From Deltaproteobacteria bacterium (lineage in GTDB: Bacteria; Bdellovibrionota_B; Oligoflexia; Oligoflexales; Bog-1112), in NCBI GenBank assembly GCA_947466225.1, contig CANIBL010000012.1:1-58196 (forward strand): a stretch of DNA of 58,196 nt, read 5' to 3'. Below the pieces are notes generated by a model, which was given only the letters and a program-made list of their open reading frames with translations, did not search any database and was not told the origin of the DNA. Shown here in pieces: positions 54,562 through 58,196 of this stretch. The position numbers and the translations under genes were made by a program. Positions within the stretch are counted from its first letter, which is position 1, and each line of letters starts with the position of its first letter.

Positions 54562-55944
54562 GTGACTCATGCAACCTTGGGAGCCATTTCCCCTCTAGAT
54601 GGCAGATATAGAGCGGCCCTTGCCTCCGTCAGCGAAGGATGGAGCGAAGGTGCATTGATTCGCGCCCGCATTCAAGTGGAGGCGCAGTGGGTGCAATTCT
54701 TGTACCTGCATGTGCCAAATTTGTTTCGCGGCCAGTCCTTTGATCCAGATGCCTTGCTTTCACCTCAGTACCAGTCGGAGACAGCACTGACTCGAGTAAA
54801 AGCACTCGAACGAGAAACCGGGCATGATGTAAAAGCGGTGGAATATTACTTGCGAGAAGTATGGTTAGAAGACGGATTTCCTTCCCAGGTTTTGGCATTG
54901 CTTCATTTTGGCCTCACCTCGGAAGATGTAAACAACCTAGCCTATGCCAAATTGTTGTCCCAATTTCGTACAGAACAGCTGTTGCCCATGATGGATCAAG
55001 TGTGCGGCGCTTTAACCGAAAAAGCTGCGTTGTACAAAGGGGCTGCGATGTTGAGTCGCACCCATGGACAATCTGCCTCTCCCACTACCATGGGAAAGGC
55101 TCTTGTGGTCTATGCCCATCGACTGCAGCGCCAACGGAATCAACTTGCAAACCTCGAAATTCTAGGCAAACTCAATGGCGCTGTAGGAGATTATCATGGG
55201 CTTGCCTTGGCCGTGCCGGAAGAAAATTGGCGCGAGTTAACCCATCACTTTATTACGGTTACTTTAGGACTTACGCAAAATCCGTGGACCACACAGATCG
55301 AAAGTCATGACAACCTCATCGAACATCTGGATGGAGTGAAACGCTACAATGTGATCAGCCTGGATTTGTGCCAAAATCTCTGGTGGTACATCAGCTTGGG
55401 CTATTTTTCTCAACGGGTAACAGATACAGAAGTGGGGTCCTCCGTAATGCCCCACAAAGTAAATCCCATCGATTTTGAAAATGCCGAAGGCAACTTTGGC
55501 TTGTCTTCGAGTCTAGTTGAACACATGGGACGTAAGCTTCCCGTTTCTCGTTTGCAACGAGATCTCAGCGACTCCACCACTTTGCGAAATTTGGGTACGG
55601 TCTTTTCGCATCATATGGTGGCACAGCAATCTCTGCTCAGGGGACTGGATAAACTGCAGCTCAATCCAGCTGGGATTCAAGCAGATTTAGAAGGAAAATG
55701 GGAGATTTTGGGAGAGGCCCTGCAAACGTGCTTACGCCGAGAGGGCGTGGTGGACGCCTATGAACGGGTGAAAGAGTGGACGCGAGGCAAAGGCTCTTGC
55801 ACCCAAGTTGACTTTCAAGGGTGGGTACGCAGCTGCAAGGAGCTTTCAGCAGAAACACAAGCTCGGCTTCTTGCGCTAACACCTGCTACGTACACCGGAG
55901 AAGCTTCTCAGTTGGTAGAGGATTTTCTTTTACTGAAGCGATAA
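54562..55944 (+). CDS. purB: adenylosuccinate lyase
   Basis: A 460-residue fumarase-superfamily lyase that releases fumarate from adenylosuccinate (and from SAICAR in de novo synthesis). N-terminal SPLDGRYRAAL and KAVEYYLRE, active-site SRTHGQSASPTTMGKAL and the superfamily signature GSSVMPHKVNPIDFE are present; length and type match E. coli PurB. The GTG start has AAAGGA nine bases upstream. It is divergent from purA and its end overlaps the first Hint gene by 15 bases. Confidence 0.95.
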   Translation: MTHATLGAISPLDGRYRAALASVSEGWSEGALIRARIQVEAQWVQFLYLHVPNLFRGQSFDPDALLSPQYQSETALTRVKALERETGHDVKAVEYYLREVWLEDGFPSQVLALLHFGLTSEDVNNLAYAKLLSQFRTEQLLPMMDQVCGALTEKAALYKGAAMLSRTHGQSASPTTMGKALVVYAHRLQRQRNQLANLEILGKLNGAVGDYHGLALAVPEENWRELTHHFITVTLGLTQNPWTTQIESHDNLIEHLDGVKRYNVISLDLCQNLWWYISLGYFSQRVTDTEVGSSVMPHKVNPIDFENAEGNFGLSSSLVEHMGRKLPVSRLQRDLSDSTTLRNLGTVFSHHMVAQQSLLRGLDKLQLNPAGIQADLEGKWEILGEALQTCLRREGVVDAYERVKEWTRGKGSCTQVDFQGWVRSCKELSAETQARLLALTPATYTGEASQLVEDFLLLKR

Positions 55945-56868
55945 GGCGACTGTTGTCGCTCGCATCAGGAGACGGTGCGCAACTGTATCGAACGGATGTA
56001 CGGGGACAGCTTCCTGTTCAGATACACGAGGGGAAACGAGGCGAGCTCGTAACGGCATGTACAGCTGTTTTGCCGCAACATATTCAATCCAATTGTCACT
56101 CTCAATTTCAGCCAAACAACTACATCCAACTCCGTTGACTTCAATCGCACAACTTGGAGTCAACGGTGCATAGATACCAATTTCTTCTCGATCGGTGGTA
56201 TTACGAATGACTTTTGGTTTGCCTTGGTAGAAAACAGAATCCCCGGCCCGTAAGTCTTTCGCCTGTATCCATCCAAAGGAGGTATCCGGATCGTATGTGT
56301 CATCCGCTTTTTTTGCTTGTTGCAATAAATGGGTTGGAGTAAGCAGCACATATTTTCGTTCGGAAATTTTAATACGAATAAAAGAGGCTATCTGCTCCTC
56401 ATTTTTGTGGAGAAAATCGAGTACAGGTTCATAGCGAGGTTCAGTCTGATCTTTTGGTATTCCCACGCGTACATATTGTCCCACTTTCAACTCTGACATG
56501 GGAATGGTTTGAACCTGGAGAGTTTCAGGATCTCGTGTTTCTACCGTATCGGTAGCCGAAAAACAGTTCATAGAATCTGCACATTTTAGGCTTCCAGTAA
56601 GTGTCATGGTTCCACTATAGGTAGTGGGATCCGAGGCATTGTTAGGTGTGAGGACAACGGTGGCAGTTCCCGTTTCTGTATAGGATTTGCATCCGCCGGC
56701 TTCCACCCGTTGCATGAGTTCAAAAGCGCTCCACAGCAACCAGTAGGGGGCCATTTGTGCTATGCGAGTGCATTGCTGCCTATACGACCGATCTGTTGCC
56801 ATACTAGCGGAAGAGAAGGAAGCACTGCACAGTCCAGCTGTGAGGCAGAGGGCAAGATGTCGTTTCAT
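55930..56868 (-). CDS. secreted protein with Hedgehog-type Hint (autoprocessing) domain, copy 1
   Basis: A 312-residue exported protein. Signal peptide MKRHLALCLTAGLCSASFSS; a short N-terminal region with a CKSYT motif (Cys60); then a Hint domain from Cys102 (CFSATDTVE). The catalytic Thr and His are Thr177 and His180 in LTPTHLL, exactly as in Hedgehog proteins (LTxxHL), and the closing strands read GIYAPLTPSCAIEVNGVG then CSCL, matching Hedgehog GxYAPLT...SCYA. There is no intein C-terminal His-Asn, so cleavage and transfer to a nucleophile, not splicing, is expected. ATG 56868 follows AAAGGA. It is in tandem with a paralogue 13 bases upstream. Confidence 0.82.
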   Translation of the reverse strand: MKRHLALCLTAGLCSASFSSASMATDRSYRQQCTRIAQMAPYWLLWSAFELMQRVEAGGCKSYTETGTATVVLTPNNASDPTTYSGTMTLTGSLKCADSMNCFSATDTVETRDPETLQVQTIPMSELKVGQYVRVGIPKDQTEPRYEPVLDFLHKNEEQIASFIRIKISERKYVLLTPTHLLQQAKKADDTYDPDTSFGWIQAKDLRAGDSVFYQGKPKVIRNTTDREEIGIYAPLTPSCAIEVNGVGCSCLAEIESDNWIEYVAAKQLYMPLRARLVSPRVSEQEAVPVHPFDTVAHRLLMRATTVALSLQ

Positions 56869-56881
56869 AGAGGTATCCTTT

Positions 56882-57805
56882 CTATTGCGCAGGTAGAAGA
56901 GAAGAAAACAGAATATCAAGATAGGATACCGGGCGTTTTTCTATACCAGGCATCATGGGGCGTGTCAGCTTGCGGCGTATCGTTTGTGCATACATTTTAC
57001 CCCAGGTATGGGATTGATCAGGGGTCAATCCCGGCAATTCGATAAAACAGCTACAACCCACACCATTTACTTCCAAGGTACCCGTTGTATCAGTGAGAGG
57101 TGCATAGATACCAGTCTTTTCCATTACTGTGATTTTGTCGATTTGTTTGGGCTTTCCGTGATAAAAAATTCGATCTCGCACATGCAAATCCCTGCTGGGT
57201 AGCCAACCCGTCTGGGTATCTGGATCGTATTGGGTAAGTGAGTCTGCCGCACGTTGCACCATATGGTTTTCTGTAAGAAACAAGGGAATCGGCACGCCTT
57301 TCAAATGGAGACGTACAAATCTTGCACTTTTTTCTGGGTCTCGATGAAGGAAGTCCGACACTTCTTCATATCGAATGGCATCGTCTCCTCTTGTGCCAAC
57401 ACGAACGCGATGTCCAACTTGAAGTTCTGACATGGAGATGGTGAGATTTTCTTTTCCGTTAAAAATTTCTACCGTATCGTCTCCTGAGAAACAGGAGAGC
57501 GGCGTATCATTGCAAACCCATTCGCATTCCTTTCCACTAACGGAATTGATGACAAAATTTGCGTCTGAATCTTTATAGGCCGTGATGGGAAGCGAACAAT
57601 CCGTATAGGTATAAGATTTACAACCCACATCATAGGTAGCTGCCGAAGCTTGTTGCCAATATTCGATGGCAAATACAGCGCCCACTAAGGCCGCATGCCT
57701 CGTATAGTTTCGAGCTGTTCGTAGATATTCCATGGCTTGCATAGAAACAGGCTGGAGGACGAAAAAAGTGAAAAAGAGAAAACAGCGGATTTTTTTATGG
57801 CGCAC
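56882..57805 (-). CDS. secreted protein with Hedgehog-type Hint domain, copy 2
   Basis: A 307-residue paralogue of the downstream gene. Signal peptide MRHKKIRCFLFFTFFVLQPV, N-terminal part with YDVGCKSYT (Cys62) and four more Cys, then the Hint domain: Cys105 in SCFSGDDTVE, Thr178 and His181 in LTENHMV, and GIYAPLTDTTGTLEVNGVG followed by Cys251 and Cys253. The two copies share the CKSYT box, the YDPDT-x-x-GW loop and the FYHGKPK/FYQGKPK turn, but the ends differ. GTG 57805 has AGGAGA upstream. This gene leads the pair and both are probably exported by Sec and processed outside the inner membrane. Confidence 0.82.
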   Translation of the reverse strand: MRHKKIRCFLFFTFFVLQPVSMQAMEYLRTARNYTRHAALVGAVFAIEYWQQASAATYDVGCKSYTYTDCSLPITAYKDSDANFVINSVSGKECEWVCNDTPLSCFSGDDTVEIFNGKENLTISMSELQVGHRVRVGTRGDDAIRYEEVSDFLHRDPEKSARFVRLHLKGVPIPLFLTENHMVQRAADSLTQYDPDTQTGWLPSRDLHVRDRIFYHGKPKQIDKITVMEKTGIYAPLTDTTGTLEVNGVGCSCFIELPGLTPDQSHTWGKMYAQTIRRKLTRPMMPGIEKRPVSYLDILFSSLLPAQ

Positions 57806-57920
57806 AGGGGGTCTCCTAAGAGTAGGTAGGGAAGTGTAGTACCATGGGAGCAGGAGAAGTTAATGCCAGTCGTTTTTATTGTAATTAGGGGGTATCTACT
57901 GGCGACTGAGTAACCATCGA

Positions 57921-58196
57921 CTGGGGAACCAACTGCCTAGTTTCCCCAGACCCCTCCTTGCAAGAGCTGGGAGAGCCGGTGTAGCGAGAGAAATTGGAGA
58001 CAAGACCAAGGCCGGCGCGACGATCGGATCCTCCCAACTCTCAAAATCGCAGGCGGGGCTTTCGTCAAGGGCCCTCTGCTCTTGGTTGCGATTTGTGACC
58101 CGTCGGGGCCCCCCGAACAAGATACGGGCAGCCAGAAAGAAGGGGCCCAACGGGTCACAAATCGCAGCCACAGAACCTGGTGGTAATCTGCGATTT
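57921..58196. mobile_element. probable left part of a second MITE-like element, cut by the window end
   Basis: It begins with a family A copy (CTGGGGAACCAACTGCC, then TAGTTTCCCCAG, 57921-57949) and the tail ACCCCTCCTTGC, as at 38160. Inside is a 28-base inverted repeat with three mismatches (58084-58111 and 58142-58169, GGTTGCGATTTGTGACCCGT on the left), whose right arm is shared with the 38-kb element. Open frames here (for example minus strand 57896-58171) follow the repeats and look non-coding. The right end is not in the window. It is the 391-base gene-free stretch after the Hint pair. Confidence 0.5.

Noticed and set aside
56130..56166. CCGTTGACT/AGTCAACGG inverted repeat
   Set aside because: It encodes the conserved end of the Hint domain in the first Hint gene; the dyad is probably incidental to codon choice.
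57896..58171. 91-codon and 73-codon minus-strand frames at the window end
   Set aside because: They follow the family A copy and the internal inverted repeat, lack a convincing start, and look like readthrough of repeat DNA.

Overview
The window is a gene-dense, mid-GC stretch of a Gram-negative bacterial chromosome: 52 protein-coding loci, many neighbours overlapping by a few bases, no recognisable tRNA, rRNA, CRISPR array or transposase. The lifestyle signal is mixed. A Tlc-type nucleotide translocase, the hallmark of intracellular bacteria that take ATP or nucleotides from a host, sits beside genes of an aerobic, fatty-acid-using cell: a ba3-type oxidase with heme A synthase, fadBA, homogentisate dioxygenase and a CoA-transferase. 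Many lipoproteins and secreted proteins are lineage-specific. I infer a host-associated or intracellular, or recently intracellular, Gram-negative bacterium. A DUF1554-type lipoprotein and a phosphatase/FecR operon recall spirochaetes or the Bdellovibrionota/Myxococcota, but I cannot name the taxon from this sequence.

Layout. 1-6.7 kb: a small hypothetical gene, the tlc/rhodanese-like pair, a gamma-carbonic-anhydrase-like protein, prmA with 5-formyl-THF cyclo-ligase, and three exported proteins. 6.7-10.1 kb: a compact ba3 oxidase operon (subunits IIa, II, I, then a Sco-like protein). 10.2-16.4 kb: htpG, hmgA overlapping ctaA, trmO and pepQ. 16.5-25 kb: a repeat-bearing lipoprotein, an SRPBCC protein, rpoZ, a ClpB lacking its N-domain, a frameshifted secreted protein, dbpA, and a membrane-fused P450-like gene with a secreted partner. 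25.1-29.6 kb: rsmI-pheS-pheT. 29.7-33.5 kb: a small secreted protein, a large lipoprotein, rarD and a methyltransferase. 33.6-37.5 kb: a glycan operon (epimerase, WecA/WbpL-like transferase, WbpM/PglF-like dehydratase). 37.5-46 kb: a hemolysin-III-like protein, a TPR membrane protein, fadB-fadA-PTPS-like, the DUF1554 lipoprotein and a CoA-transferase. 46.1-51.9 kb: a tightly overlapping operon of sensor phosphatase, FecR protein, predicted outer-membrane protein and secreted protein. 51.9-58.2 kb: an S1/P1 nuclease, divergent purA and purB, and two tandem secreted proteins with Hedgehog-type Hint autoprocessing domains.

Two families of short palindromic repeats are scattered through the window. 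Family A has a core near GGGGAAACTGCGCAG, seven copies; two of them bound a 201-bp MITE-like element and others act as terminators or supply a stop codon. Family B (CGTCATCCC type) sits in gaps, at the 3' end of purA, and apparently inside the reading frame of pheT. The strongest candidates for undescribed biology are the tandem Hedgehog-like Hint pair, the phosphatase/FecR/OMP operon, the P450 with a polytopic N-terminus and a lost ExxR motif, and the repeat families that shape gene ends and one coding sequence.
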